From contig CANMLS010000002.1 of assembly GCA_947498785.1 (NCBI GenBank), positions 186,001 to 250,000 of the forward strand: a stretch of DNA of 64,000 nucleotides, given 5' to 3'. Source of the stretch: an uncultured Aquimarina sp. GTDB taxonomy: Bacteria > Bacteroidota > Bacteroidia > Flavobacteriales > Flavobacteriaceae. The notes beneath the pieces were generated by a model, which saw only the letters and a list, made by a program, of their open reading frames with translations, made no database searches and had not been told where the DNA came from. Shown one piece after another: positions 9,654-18,501 of the stretch; within the stretch, counting starts at the first letter, position 1, and the number at the start of each line of letters is the position of its first letter. The position numbers and the translations under genes are program-made.

Positions 9654-10478
9654 ATGAAAGAAATACTGGAAAAACCTGTAATGAGAAGAACTGATAATGG
9701 GTTGTTTGAGGATAAATATATGATGGATATTTCTCAGCTTACAAAAATCTATCCCACTCCTAATGGAGACTATGTTGTACTAGATGATTTGGATTTGAAA
9801 ATTAAACATGAGGAATTCGTTTCTATAATAGGTCATTCAGGATGTGGTAAATCTACATTATTGACTATGATTGCTGGACTTAATCCTATTTCTAGAGGTA
9901 CAATTATTGTAAATAATCAAACTATAAAAGGGCCAGGTCCAGATAGAGGAGTAATTTTTCAATCTCCAAGTCTTTTGCCTTGGATGACTGCTTATGAGAA
10001 TGTAATGCTTGGTGTAAAACAGGTTTTTTCGCATGGAACAAAAAGAGATAGAGATGATATTGTAAAGTATTACTTGGCCAAAGTTGGACTTGAAGATGCA
10101 ATGCATAAAAAAGCAAAAGAACTCTCTCAGGGTATGCAACAACGTGTAGGTATTGCTAGAGCATTTGCTATAAAGCCAAAGGTGTTATTATTGGATGAGC
10201 CCTTTGGGATGTTGGATTCTTTAACAAGGGGAGAATTGCAAGATGTATTGATCGAAGTTTGGAACCAAGAAAAGATTACGGCTATTATGATCACCCATGA
10301 TGTGGATGAATCTATATTTTTGGCTGATAGAGTGATTATGATGACTAGTGGTCCAAGAGCAAAAGTGGGTGATATTCTGGAAATAGATTTTGAAAGACCT
10401 CGACTAAGAAAAAATGTATTGGATCATCCTGATTACTACAAGTATAGAGAACATCTTATTAATTTTTTAGAGCATTAG
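9654..10478 (+). CDS. Nitrate ABC transporter ATPase 2
   Basis: A 274-residue ATPase, homologous to its upstream neighbour. Walker A GHSGCGKS (60-67), Walker B LLLDEP with Glu182 and switch His215 (ITHDVDES) are canonical, but the signature is LSQGM (157-161) rather than LSGGM. It has a ~28-residue N-terminal extension before the ABC core. It is the last gene of the nrt operon; the next gene, narK, has its own promoter. The membrane partner is the upstream permease, and import of nitrate/nitrite is the expected role. Confidence 0.9.
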   Translation: MKEILEKPVMRRTDNGLFEDKYMMDISQLTKIYPTPNGDYVVLDDLDLKIKHEEFVSIIGHSGCGKSTLLTMIAGLNPISRGTIIVNNQTIKGPGPDRGVIFQSPSLLPWMTAYENVMLGVKQVFSHGTKRDRDDIVKYYLAKVGLEDAMHKKAKELSQGMQQRVGIARAFAIKPKVLLLDEPFGMLDSLTRGELQDVLIEVWNQEKITAIMITHDVDESIFLADRVIMMTSGPRAKVGDILEIDFERPRLRKNVLDHPDYYKYREHLINFLEH

Positions 10479-10632
10479 TGTGGGTTCGGAATTTGTAGAA
10501 AATGAGTAATTACGATATTTAAAATATACAAACCTTATTATTTTGTTTCTTTTAAATTGTATCACTAGTACTTATGAATATCGTAATAATAGGTAATATT
10601 ACGTAATTATCAGCTTTCTTAAGTTTTATTTT

Positions 10633-10653
10633 AAGTATTTATACTTAATTTTG
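10633..10653 (+). promoter_or_regulatory. Nitrate-regulon palindrome and -7 box for narK
   Basis: AAGTA-TTTA-TACTT (10633-10646) is fused to TAATTTTG (10646-10653), 63 bases before the narK start. A further imperfect half-site cluster (TATTACGTAATTAT) lies just upstream near 10597-10610. Confidence 0.7.
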
Positions 10654-10716
10654 GTTTAAAATTGTTCATTTAACACTCTTGCATGCTAAAAAGTCAAGAA
10701 TCAAAACTAAGTAATT

Positions 10717-12117
10717 ATGAATATCAAGGGTAAATCTACCACATTACAGCTGTTAAATTTTAAAAGTCTACCGATCCGAACATTTTGGATCACTTCGATT
10801 GCATTTTTTCTATGTTTTTTTGCATGGTTTGGTATTGTTCCATTTATGCCTGATGTAGTTAGAGATTTAGGATTAACTCCTGATCAAAAATGGAATTCTA
10901 TCATTGTAGCTGTCTCTGGAACCGTATTTGCAAGATTATTGATTGGTAAGTTGTGTGACAAATATGGTCCTAGAATTTGTTATACATGGCTTTTGACATT
11001 AGGAGCTATTCCGGTTATTTTGCTTGGTTTTGTGCAAACACCTATGCAGTTTATTGTTTGTAGATTATTTATTGGTTTTATTGGAGCTTCATTTGTAATT
11101 ACACAATTTCATACCTCTATTATGTTTGCACCTAATATTGTAGGTACGGCTAATGCCACATCGGCAGGATGGGGTAATTTAGGAGGAGGGGCTAACCGAC
11201 TTGGTATGCCTTTAATTGCTGCTGCTGTAGTAAGTTTTGGAATTGCAGAAACAGATGCATGGAGATATAGTATGATCGTTGCCGGTGTAGTTTGTTTTTT
11301 AATGGGAATTGTATACTTTTTCTTCACAAGAGATACACCTAATGGTAATTATAAAGAATTAAAAGAAAAAGGTCAAATGCCTCAAGCCAAAAAGGATGAG
11401 GTCAGTTTTTTAGAAGCGATAAAAGATTATCGAGTTTGGTTACTTTTTGTAGTATATGCAGCTTGTTTTGGTATGGAACTAACAGTATATGGTACTATGG
11501 ATGATTATCTTCAAAATACATTTCAATTAGAAAGAGTGACTGCAGGTAATCTTGTTATGTCATTTGCACTCATGAATATTTTTGCCAGAACTTTAGGTGG
11601 TTACTTTGGAGATAAGTTTGGTAAGTTAAAAGGGTTGAGAGGAAGAGTCTTGTTTTTGGCGGTTATTTTGGCGGTCGAAGGACTTATGCTATCATTGTTT
11701 TCAGGTATGACAGGATTAACCTTTGGAATTATCTTTCTGGTTGGTTTTAGTTTATCAGTTCAAATGGCAGAAGGAGCTACCTTTTCAGTTGTTCCTTTTA
11801 TTAATAAAAAAGCTATGGGCTCCATTTCTGGAATTGTTGGTGCAGGTGGAAATGTAGGAGCTTTTATTGCAGCATTAGTGTTAAAGTCAAAATCTGCTTT
11901 TGCAGAAAAGGTTGCAATAGCCGAAAATAAAAACCTTGGAGCAGAGGCTGTGAATGCTGCTCAAGCTTTGGCATCATCAGAAGCGGTTTCTAGTGGGTAT
12001 TTTATCATAGGAATTTTTGTAGTCTTTACGGCTGTTATGACGCTTGCAATTAAATTCTCAACAGAGGATGAGAAAGCTGTCGAAAAGGAAATGGAAAATA
12101 TTCCTGCATATAATTAA
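10717..12117 (+). CDS. narK: NarK/NasA-type nitrate/nitrite MFS transporter
   Basis: A 466-residue, 12-span major facilitator of the nitrate-nitrite porter family. The first helix (FFLCFFAWFGIVPFMPDVVRDLGLT), the family signature GWGNLGGG with LGMP following (about 150-165), and the C-half glycine motif GIVGAGGNVGAF (about 373-385) are typical of nitrate porters. It adds a second, secondary-transport route for nitrate/nitrite beside the ABC importer. It is monocistronic, with its own operator upstream and a strong terminator downstream. Confidence 0.92.
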   Translation: MNIKGKSTTLQLLNFKSLPIRTFWITSIAFFLCFFAWFGIVPFMPDVVRDLGLTPDQKWNSIIVAVSGTVFARLLIGKLCDKYGPRICYTWLLTLGAIPVILLGFVQTPMQFIVCRLFIGFIGASFVITQFHTSIMFAPNIVGTANATSAGWGNLGGGANRLGMPLIAAAVVSFGIAETDAWRYSMIVAGVVCFLMGIVYFFFTRDTPNGNYKELKEKGQMPQAKKDEVSFLEAIKDYRVWLLFVVYAACFGMELTVYGTMDDYLQNTFQLERVTAGNLVMSFALMNIFARTLGGYFGDKFGKLKGLRGRVLFLAVILAVEGLMLSLFSGMTGLTFGIIFLVGFSLSVQMAEGATFSVVPFINKKAMGSISGIVGAGGNVGAFIAALVLKSKSAFAEKVAIAENKNLGAEAVNAAQALASSEAVSSGYFIIGIFVVFTAVMTLAIKFSTEDEKAVEKEMENIPAYN

Positions 12118-12170
12118 AATATTAAAGTTAAAACCTTAAAGAATAAGTGACTTTAAGTGTTTTTTGTGTT

Positions 12171-12205
12171 GCCGGTCACATTGTGTTTGTGACCGGTTTT
12201 TTTTT
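12171..12205 (+). terminator. narK terminator
   Basis: Perfect inverted arms CCGGTCAC (12172-12179) and GTGACCGG (12189-12196) are followed by an unbroken T run. It is a strong intrinsic terminator 50 bases after the narK stop. Confidence 0.9.
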
Positions 12206-12280
12206 ATTTGATATAGCTCAAGTTTGATTGCGGAATATTTAGTATTAAGAATTTGTTTGTTTTTATTTGCCCTCAGTTTT

Positions 12281-12294
12281 AAGTATCACTACGT
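12281..12294. promoter_or_regulatory. Orphan nitrate-regulon palindrome upstream of the nas relic
   Basis: AAGTA-TCAC-TACGT is a hybrid of the AAGTA-type and ACGTA-type operators. No TAnnTTTG box follows on either strand and no intact gene starts downstream. It lies about 290 bases before the decayed nitrate reductase fragment, so it may be the fossil promoter of that copy. Confidence 0.45.
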
Positions 12295-12580
12295 AAAAAA
12301 CCATTTTAAGAGATTATCTACTGTTTTTTGCATAGAGAAAGCTTTAATGATACTTAAGAATGAGCAAACATGAGTTGATTTTTATATTTGAAGGAATAAA
12401 TTTCTATTGTTTTATTGATGTTTTGAGAAGAATTAAAGCTGTGATTAGTTTGAATTGATTTTTTGGTTACTTTTTTTGAATTTCTTCTGTTTTTCATAAG
12501 TAATCCAGATTTCAATTGTAATGTTTAAGTTTTAATTCATGATATTGTTTTAGCATTTAATCTTCTGAAAAACGCTTCTT

Positions 12581-12660
12581 ATGGCATCGAAATCATATGA
12601 AAATAACGTGTTCATATTAGGCTGTGGAATTATTGCCAAAAAAGACCTTAAGGTTGCAGT
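12581..12660 (+). pseudogene. Relic of a nitrate reductase (nasC) 5' end
   Basis: The ~80 bases from ATG 12581 align with the first ~90 bases of the intact nitrate reductase gene at 20392. They share the block AAATCATAT, the block TGTTCATATT and then GGCTGTGGAATTATTGC followed by AAAAAAGA, with few mismatches. Relative to the intact gene there is a one-base insertion followed by a seven-base loss, removing most of the N-terminal cysteine cluster (CSYCGVGCG becomes LGCG). A frame stays open for 39 codons to 12700 but overlaps the 3' end of resC and cannot make an Fe-S domain. I read it as the remnant of a duplicated or recombined nas gene. Confidence 0.75.
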
Positions 12661-12668
12661 TAATTTTT

Positions 12669-14450
12669 TTATTCATAGTTCACAAGAATATCTTTCTTAA
12701 TTACTGATTTTTTAAGTAATGGGATAATAATAACCATCAGGATAATTGGAATTATAATATAAATCCATTTGGGGATAGGGAAGGGGTCACCTTTTGCATA
12801 AGAATGTAATCCTGATAGATAATAATTTACTCCAAAAAAGGTCATAATAAGACTACTTAATGCTAGTAGACAACAAACATTGTATATATATATATAATTT
12901 TTAGGGATAATAATTCTGATGTGTAGTACAAACGAATATATGATTATGCTTATTAAAGCCCAGGTTTCTTTAGGATCCCAGCCCCAATATCTTCCCCAAG
13001 ACTCGTTGGCCCAGATTCCTCCTAAGAAAGTTCCGATTGTAAGTAAGTATAAACCAATTGTACTGGTAAGTTGATTGGTATTGGTTAATTCTTGAATTGT
13101 ATTTTCTGTTTCTTGTTTATTTATTAACTTGGGAATACACATTATAAGCAAGGTAATTAATGAAAGTAACGATCCTAATGCTAGAAATCCATAACTGGCT
13201 GTTATTACCGCTACGTGAATTAAAAGCCAATAAGATTTTAGAACAGGAACCAAGTTTGTGATTTCAGGGCTCATTAGGCTACCGTGTGCTATTCCAAGTA
13301 AGCATATGGCTAATATTGCTGCTGCTGCTGGAGTAAATGAGTTGTTTTTTGAAAAAACAAAACCTGCTAACATTCCTATCCATGCAATAAAAATACTAGC
13401 CTCATATCCATTACTCCACGGAGCGTGACCTGATATATACCATCTTAATCCAATTCCAACCCCTTGTAAGATGAATACACCTACTAATAAAAAGATGATT
13501 ACATTAATAATTTTTTGGATTGTTGCTTTATGCTTTTTTAATATTCTTATAAAACTTAATAACATCAGTATACCACCAAAGCAAGTGTATCCTATAAGAC
13601 ACCATAAAAAGATATGATTTTTGTTGAACCAAATTTCTATATTTACTTTTTTGTCGGATAGTAAAATAGCTTTTCCATTTTTTTGCTGGAAACTTTTTAT
13701 TAGTTTGATGACTTCATTTGCTTTTTGCCAATTTCTTTTTTCAATTCCTAAATCAAGGTAAGAAAAGTAAGTAGGGATTATTTTACTGATAAAATGTTTG
13801 TCGTCTTGGTTGAATTCAATTTCAGAAACTATAGGGGAATACCAGGTTAAGTCCAGATCATCTATTTTTGGAAAAATTTTTAAGAATTGACCATTAAAAA
13901 TGCTCCAAACTATATTTAGTCGTTCATCTATTTTTATGATATCCTTGTCAAAAATTGTTCTTTTTCCTGGAGATTTAGCATAGGCAGAAGAAACTAATGA
14001 TTTCAATTTATATGTTCCTTTAAAATCAAAAAACTGTGAAGCACTAGCATATCCAGATGGATTGATTTTTATTAAATCTTTTAAATCTGGGATTGCTTTT
14101 TTTTCAATTTTAATAAAATCTAATAACTGCCAGGAATCTGGTTTATATTGCATTCCGATGAACACTTGTACAGCTGTTAATTGTCTTTTTCGATTTTCTT
14201 TATCAAGATAGCTAAAACTATTTTTCCCATGTATTTTTCTTATTAATTCAAGGGCTAATGTGCTGATAGGTTTGATTCGACCTTGAAAATCCTGAACTTG
14301 GATTGCTGCAAATTTTTCAGAATGATGGATATCAATATATTGTCTATTAACAAGCTCATATGGTTTTAACCTATGCAATTGTTGCCCTTGTACAGTGTTT
14401 AATGTCACTAAAATTAAACCGATGATACTATAAATAATGTTTTTTTTCAA
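12669..14450 (-). CDS. resC: Cytochrome c maturation protein ResC/CcsA-type
   Basis: A 593-residue protein: a signal-like N-terminal helix, a periplasmic domain of about 270 residues, then about eight membrane helices. The heme-handling tryptophan-rich motif WGRYWGWDPKE is in the C-terminal third, with conserved His in GHAPWSNGYE and IHVA. It belongs to system II cytochrome c assembly, where heme is presented for attachment to CxxCH. The start codon is TTG at 14450-14448, overlapping the resB stop as TTGA, so translation is coupled. Many Bacteroidota carry one ResB-ResC fusion; here the two are separate and sit beside their likely client cytochromes, as NrfI does in nitrite reductase operons. 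Confidence 0.9.
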   Translation of the reverse strand: MKKNIIYSIIGLILVTLNTVQGQQLHRLKPYELVNRQYIDIHHSEKFAAIQVQDFQGRIKPISTLALELIRKIHGKNSFSYLDKENRKRQLTAVQVFIGMQYKPDSWQLLDFIKIEKKAIPDLKDLIKINPSGYASASQFFDFKGTYKLKSLVSSAYAKSPGKRTIFDKDIIKIDERLNIVWSIFNGQFLKIFPKIDDLDLTWYSPIVSEIEFNQDDKHFISKIIPTYFSYLDLGIEKRNWQKANEVIKLIKSFQQKNGKAILLSDKKVNIEIWFNKNHIFLWCLIGYTCFGGILMLLSFIRILKKHKATIQKIINVIIFLLVGVFILQGVGIGLRWYISGHAPWSNGYEASIFIAWIGMLAGFVFSKNNSFTPAAAAILAICLLGIAHGSLMSPEITNLVPVLKSYWLLIHVAVITASYGFLALGSLLSLITLLIMCIPKLINKQETENTIQELTNTNQLTSTIGLYLLTIGTFLGGIWANESWGRYWGWDPKETWALISIIIYSFVLHIRIIIPKNYIYIYNVCCLLALSSLIMTFFGVNYYLSGLHSYAKGDPFPIPKWIYIIIPIILMVIIIPLLKKSVIKKDILVNYE

Positions 14451-15832
14451 CGTAGTAGTTTTAGTGTTAATCCGAAATGAGAATTTTTCCAGAATAGACT
14501 TAGCAACATACCGAGAGCTAATAAACTATATCCGATATAGGTAATTAATGTTCCCCAATAATCACGATTTACAGAAAGGATTGTACCACTTTCGTCGGGT
14601 AAATAAGCAGATTGAAAAAACCTATAACCTTTATGATTCAAAACGTTATTCATAAATATTGTATAATCTAACAACTTGTTTTTTTCTTGAATTTCTATAT
14701 TGCTGTAAAATGCTGATGGACTATTTGATCCTGGATAGCGTTCTAGCTTAAAATCTTTTAGAAAAATAGAAAAAGGAAGTTTAATTGGTTTGGCACCATA
14801 TCTTAACTTTAGATGAATACCGTTAATGAAAAAAGTATCAAAAGGATTCATATAACCAGGGCCACCAAATAATGTAATTTCTTTATGATCGGCTCCAGAT
14901 GTTGCAGAAATAATGATAGCCGCCTCAGGATTCTTTATTTCTGAGTTTTTTTCTTCAGAAACAATGGTTCGAACTTTGTTTTCGACTATTTCATTAAATA
15001 CAATAGGAGTGTTGTTTATCTGGCTGAGTGCTTTGAATTGAATAGGAGTAAGTTGGTTTTTTTGATAAGAACCAGCTTTATTAACTAACATGGAAAAATA
15101 ATCAGTAACCTCTGGAAAAGAGGCATGCCAAATTTCATTTTTTTTAGTAATGAGAATATCAGTTTTGAGTTTGTTTTGTGTATTAAAGGCAATAGATATT
15201 CCATAAATAGTTTCGCGAGTCCCCTCCTGGATATAAAAATCTTTTCTATTTTCGTTTTCGGCAATTACAATATGTAAATAGGTATACCCAGAGATTGTGT
15301 CTTTTAGTTTGTATTTGGCTCTAGGAATGTATTTTTTTAATCTGAGTTCGATTTTTTTTTCTTCAAAATCAATGCTTTCTGTTATATTGTTAAATCCTAA
15401 TTCGCTCATCAGTATTGGTTTACTGATATGATTTTTGTTTATAGTACCATTTCCGGCAATTACCTGAAGGTAATTATCAATAGAGATCATTCTATCATTA
15501 GATTCTCCTTCTTTGATAGTAATTAATGCCTCATAACCTCTATAACGAGTAATTCCAGCCCCTAAGATGACGATGATAAAAGCAAGGTGAAATAGCAGTA
15601 TTGGAGCTTTTTGTGCACTAAAAAGATTATATTTTATAATATTACCTATAAAATTGATTATCAATAGAAGTAATAATATTTCGAACCATTTTGCATTATA
15701 CACCAAAGCTTTTGCAGTTTCTGTGTTATAATCATTTTCTAGAAAAGTAGCTACAGCCATTGATATAGCGAATAAGAGTAGTAATAACCCACTAAATCGA
15801 CTAGAAAAAAGGGTGTTTAATATGTATTTCAA
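14447..15832 (-). CDS. resB: Cytochrome c maturation protein ResB/Ccs1-type
   Basis: A 461-residue protein with three N-terminal helices (SGLLLLLFAISMAVATFLEND, EILLLLLIINFIGN, ILLFHLAFIIVILGAGITRY), a long periplasmic region and a final helix near residue 435-455. This is the ResB architecture; with ResC it forms the system II cytochrome c synthase. The start is TTG at 15832-15830: an in-frame TAA lies immediately upstream, so no longer form is possible. It is 18 bases downstream of the mono-heme lipoprotein gene. It probably matures the three c-type cytochromes encoded just upstream in the same operon. Confidence 0.9.
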   Translation of the reverse strand: MKYILNTLFSSRFSGLLLLLFAISMAVATFLENDYNTETAKALVYNAKWFEILLLLLIINFIGNIIKYNLFSAQKAPILLFHLAFIIVILGAGITRYRGYEALITIKEGESNDRMISIDNYLQVIAGNGTINKNHISKPILMSELGFNNITESIDFEEKKIELRLKKYIPRAKYKLKDTISGYTYLHIVIAENENRKDFYIQEGTRETIYGISIAFNTQNKLKTDILITKKNEIWHASFPEVTDYFSMLVNKAGSYQKNQLTPIQFKALSQINNTPIVFNEIVENKVRTIVSEEKNSEIKNPEAAIIISATSGADHKEITLFGGPGYMNPFDTFFINGIHLKLRYGAKPIKLPFSIFLKDFKLERYPGSNSPSAFYSNIEIQEKNKLLDYTIFMNNVLNHKGYRFFQSAYLPDESGTILSVNRDYWGTLITYIGYSLLALGMLLSLFWKNSHFGLTLKLLR

Positions 15833-15850
15833 TTAATTCGTAATTAATAG

Positions 15851-16210
15851 TTAATTCTGCATTCCTGTTTGTACCCATTTCTTGATAAGTTCAATATTAC
15901 AGCTATCTATTTTGACCCCTTTTTTATAAGGCATGGCGATATAACCTGCGGCATGAGTAATAGACCCAACAAGAACTCCAGACTTTCCGGATTTTTTTAG
16001 GCTTTCATAGTCAAATATTTTGTTTCTGGAAGCTTTTGTTTTATATACATCTGGGGCATGACATAAAAAGCAATCTGTTTCTATAATAGTTTTGATTTGA
16101 TTTGTATAAGTAACTTCTTTTGGAATCTGACAAGAAACTTTGTCTTTACAAGAGTTTAGGATTGATATAATTAAAAAGAGATAAAAGAAAATGACTTTTT
16201 TGTAGTTCAT
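15851..16210 (-). CDS. Small mono-heme cytochrome c lipoprotein
   Basis: A 119-residue lipoprotein: the signal peptide ends ILNSC with lipidated Cys21. A single heme c site CFLCH is at 47-51 and Met93 (YIAMPYKK) is a plausible sixth ligand, giving a class I-like small cytochrome. Two further cysteines (27 and 104) could form a disulfide. It would sit on the membrane facing the periplasm and pass electrons to or from the five-heme cytochrome encoded 12 bases upstream. The exact family was not recognised beyond cytochrome c. Confidence 0.85.
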   Translation of the reverse strand: MNYKKVIFFYLFLIISILNSCKDKVSCQIPKEVTYTNQIKTIIETDCFLCHAPDVYKTKASRNKIFDYESLKKSGKSGVLVGSITHAAGYIAMPYKKGVKIDSCNIELIKKWVQTGMQN

Positions 16211-16222
16211 AATAAAGTGCTT

Positions 16223-16945
16223 TTATTTTGAATTGGTATGCTTGGCTTTCATTTTTAACCATTCATCTTCACTAAGAGGTAAATGTTTTTTTTTCGAAGA
16301 AAAAGGATCTTTTCCTCCTCTCAGATAATTTTGTATTTCCTGTAGCGGTATAGTATCTTCTATTTTTTCTGCTACTTTGTATAGGTGATTACCATGAAAA
16401 TCATGACATTGCAAACAGGTATTCCATTGTTTATTAGAGATAAGAGTGCTGTGAGGAACATTTATAGGATCATTTTTGACTTCTAAATCGTAATGGCAAT
16501 TGACACAAAAGTTAGCCTCGGCAAGAACAACTCTTGTGTCATTATGCTCTCTATGGCAAGTTTCGCATTGTGTGGCGTCAATATTGGCAATGGCGTCTTT
16601 GAATTTGGGTTCTAGAAATCGATGTGTTGGATGCCTGTCATTTGGACGATCATGGCATGCTATACATTTTTTATTATCAACATTTTGTGTTCCAAAATCA
16701 ACTTTAGTTTTTCTGGCACCAAAAGTGTAGGCCATATTGGATTGTAGTTGTTGAATCAAACTCCCTTTGGCATCAGTATGGCAAGCATTGCAGGATAAAC
16801 CTTCATGACCAGTATTAAGGGGACCTAAGCTTAGAAAATCTTCTGTCTGCTTTAACGGGAGAATAATATATGTAACAATTGTGACAATAATTCCAATTAA
16901 TGTACCTATGTATTGTCTTTTTCGTAACGGGTTTCTGTTAAGCAT
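16223..16945 (-). CDS. Membrane-anchored five-heme cytochrome c
   Basis: A 240-residue protein with one N-terminal helix (about 12-31) and no cleavage site, so the heme domain is tethered to the outer face of the inner membrane. Five CxxCH sites are visible: CNACH (52), CIACH (94), CETCH (127), CVNCH (147) and CLQCH (177). Several extra His (47, 104, 108, 133, 165, 184, 187) could be distal ligands, pointing to bis-His hemes. The last ~50 residues are heme-free and charged. It resembles multiheme cytochromes that carry electrons between membrane and periplasmic enzymes, not a recognised NrfH or NapC. Confidence 0.88.
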   Translation of the reverse strand: MLNRNPLRKRQYIGTLIGIIVTIVTYIILPLKQTEDFLSLGPLNTGHEGLSCNACHTDAKGSLIQQLQSNMAYTFGARKTKVDFGTQNVDNKKCIACHDRPNDRHPTHRFLEPKFKDAIANIDATQCETCHREHNDTRVVLAEANFCVNCHYDLEVKNDPINVPHSTLISNKQWNTCLQCHDFHGNHLYKVAEKIEDTIPLQEIQNYLRGGKDPFSSKKKHLPLSEDEWLKMKAKHTNSK

Positions 16946-16953
16946 GTGCTTGT

Positions 16954-17994
16954 CTAATCGTTAATAAAACTTATGCTTACATTATTAGATCTAGGAAAAC
17001 TTATACAAGTAAGTATATGTCCTTCTTCTACTTCTTCTTCTGAAAGGAAATGACCATCTATCATTTTTACTGAACCGGATATACATTTTGCTTTGCAACT
17101 ACTACACATCCCTGATCTACATGAATAAGGTAGCATAATATTGTTGGACATTGCAGCCTGCAATATTGTTTTGTCTCCTTTGATATCAAGTGTATGTTTG
17201 TTATTATCATGATATATCGTTACAGAACTTTCTAGTTTTTTTGCATCACTTGATGTAATGAGAGTAGTACTGAAAGCTTCTAGTTTGATTTTGTCTCTCG
17301 TAATTCCCCTTTCTAAAAGAATTTCTTTAGCTTTATCCATAAACCCATGAGGTCCGCACATCATATATTTACCATCTTTGTAGGTTGTATGATATTTTTT
17401 TAAAATATCATCCACAAGCTCTATGTTTAATAAGTCTTGATGATAATTAGGCTTATCTGAATTCTTTTTTTCCAGAATATGTTCTACAGCAAAAGAATTT
17501 GGGTATTCTTTTTCTAAGTTTTCAATTGCTTTTTTGAAAATGGTAGATTCCTCATTTCTATTGGAGTAAATTAGGATTATTTTGGATAAAGGTTCTTTTT
17601 CTAACACTGTTTTAATAATAGAAAAGATGGGTGTTATTCCACTACCCGCAGCAAATAATATGTAGTTGAATTGAGTATTTTTGTTTGGTACTACATAAAA
17701 ACTACCAGCGGGTTTTTCTACTTCTATTTTTTGCCCAGGTTCTAGTGTATCAACGATATAATTAGAGACCAAACCTTTTTCAACTTTTTTGACAGTAATT
17801 TTTAAAAAATTATCTGTTACAGGGCTGCTGCTAAATGAGTAAGCTCTTTTTTCAATTTTGTTTTTAATAGGGATTTTTACAGTAAGAAATTGACCAGCCT
17901 TGTATTTTATTTTATTAAAAAAAAGGTTGTTTTTAAATATTACGCTGACGGCATCTTTTGTTTCTGGTATTATATCTTTAACAGTTAATAACAT
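16954..17994 (-). CDS. NAD(P)H:FAD oxidoreductase with C-terminal plant-type [2Fe-2S] ferredoxin
   Basis: A 346-residue cytoplasmic flavoprotein of the PaaE/Hcr type. The FAD domain has KRAYSFSSSP (about 49-58), the NAD domain has AAGSGITPIFS (about 115-125) and MCGPHGFM (about 212-219). The C-terminal ferredoxin has the CRSGMCSSCKAKC cluster with a later cysteine in LTCISFP. Electrons would flow NAD(P)H to FAD to 2Fe-2S. Possible acceptors encoded next to it are the di-heme b membrane protein (13 bases upstream) and the single-domain globin. Confidence 0.9.
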   Translation of the reverse strand: MLLTVKDIIPETKDAVSVIFKNNLFFNKIKYKAGQFLTVKIPIKNKIEKRAYSFSSSPVTDNFLKITVKKVEKGLVSNYIVDTLEPGQKIEVEKPAGSFYVVPNKNTQFNYILFAAGSGITPIFSIIKTVLEKEPLSKIILIYSNRNEESTIFKKAIENLEKEYPNSFAVEHILEKKNSDKPNYHQDLLNIELVDDILKKYHTTYKDGKYMMCGPHGFMDKAKEILLERGITRDKIKLEAFSTTLITSSDAKKLESSVTIYHDNNKHTLDIKGDKTILQAAMSNNIMLPYSCRSGMCSSCKAKCISGSVKMIDGHFLSEEEVEEGHILTCISFPRSNNVSISFIND

Positions 17995-18007
17995 GTGATT
18001 TAATTTT

Positions 18008-18487
18008 TTATTTATAATAAAAGACTACACCTATATGAAAAAGGACTAAAAAAGTAATGAAGAACGAAAGTGCTACATGTGTTATCATCCAAGATTGAAA
18101 TACCCAGTTTTTTGTACTCTTAATAATATCTAAATTAATAGTTCCTAGTATCATATTAATGAAAAATATGTAGGATAAAAGAGCCAAATAACCGTATCCA
18201 AATTCCATAGCATGGAGATAGAAAAAAATAGGAGATAAGATACCGATCCACTTATGAATGTATGTGAATTGCATCGCATACTTTCTTAGTTTTTTTGATA
18301 TTCTTGTAAAAGTAAGTATCCATTGGAACAGTATGAATGCGCTAACAAATACTCCAGACCATCGCTTATAATTTTCAGTAAGCTGTAAGTCATATAAAAT
18401 ATTCCATCTAATATTAAGAATGTATTGCAGTATATATGCTATGAATAGTATACTGCCAATAAGTAGAAAGCCCCCTGTTTTTTTCAC
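18008..18487 (-). CDS. FRE/NOX-like di-heme b membrane protein
   Basis: A 159-residue protein with four predicted membrane helices. Two His pairs, His78/His92 and His137/His151, are each spaced by 13 residues on two separate helices. This is the arrangement that holds two stacked b hemes in ferric reductases and NADPH oxidases. The flavin domain that usually follows is absent, but a separate FAD/2Fe-2S reductase is encoded 13 bases downstream, so the pair may be a split transmembrane electron relay. The start is GTG at 18487. The family assignment rests on spacing and topology, not on close similarity. Confidence 0.65.
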   Translation of the reverse strand: MKKTGGFLLIGSILFIAYILQYILNIRWNILYDLQLTENYKRWSGVFVSAFILFQWILTFTRISKKLRKYAMQFTYIHKWIGILSPIFFYLHAMEFGYGYLALLSYIFFINMILGTINLDIIKSTKNWVFQSWMITHVALSFFITFLVLFHIGVVFYYK

Positions 18488-18501
18488 TTTTATTTAATTC
18501 G

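Noticed and set aside
9858..10142. Overlapping antisense frames of 64-94 codons inside the second nitrate ATPase gene
   Set aside because: They run antisense to a well-conserved ABC ATPase and have no independent start signals.
14447..14450. ResB/ResC boundary as a frameshifted fusion gene
   Set aside because: The overlap is a clean TTGA stop-start with a signal-peptide-like sequence at the start of ResC, as expected for two coupled genes.
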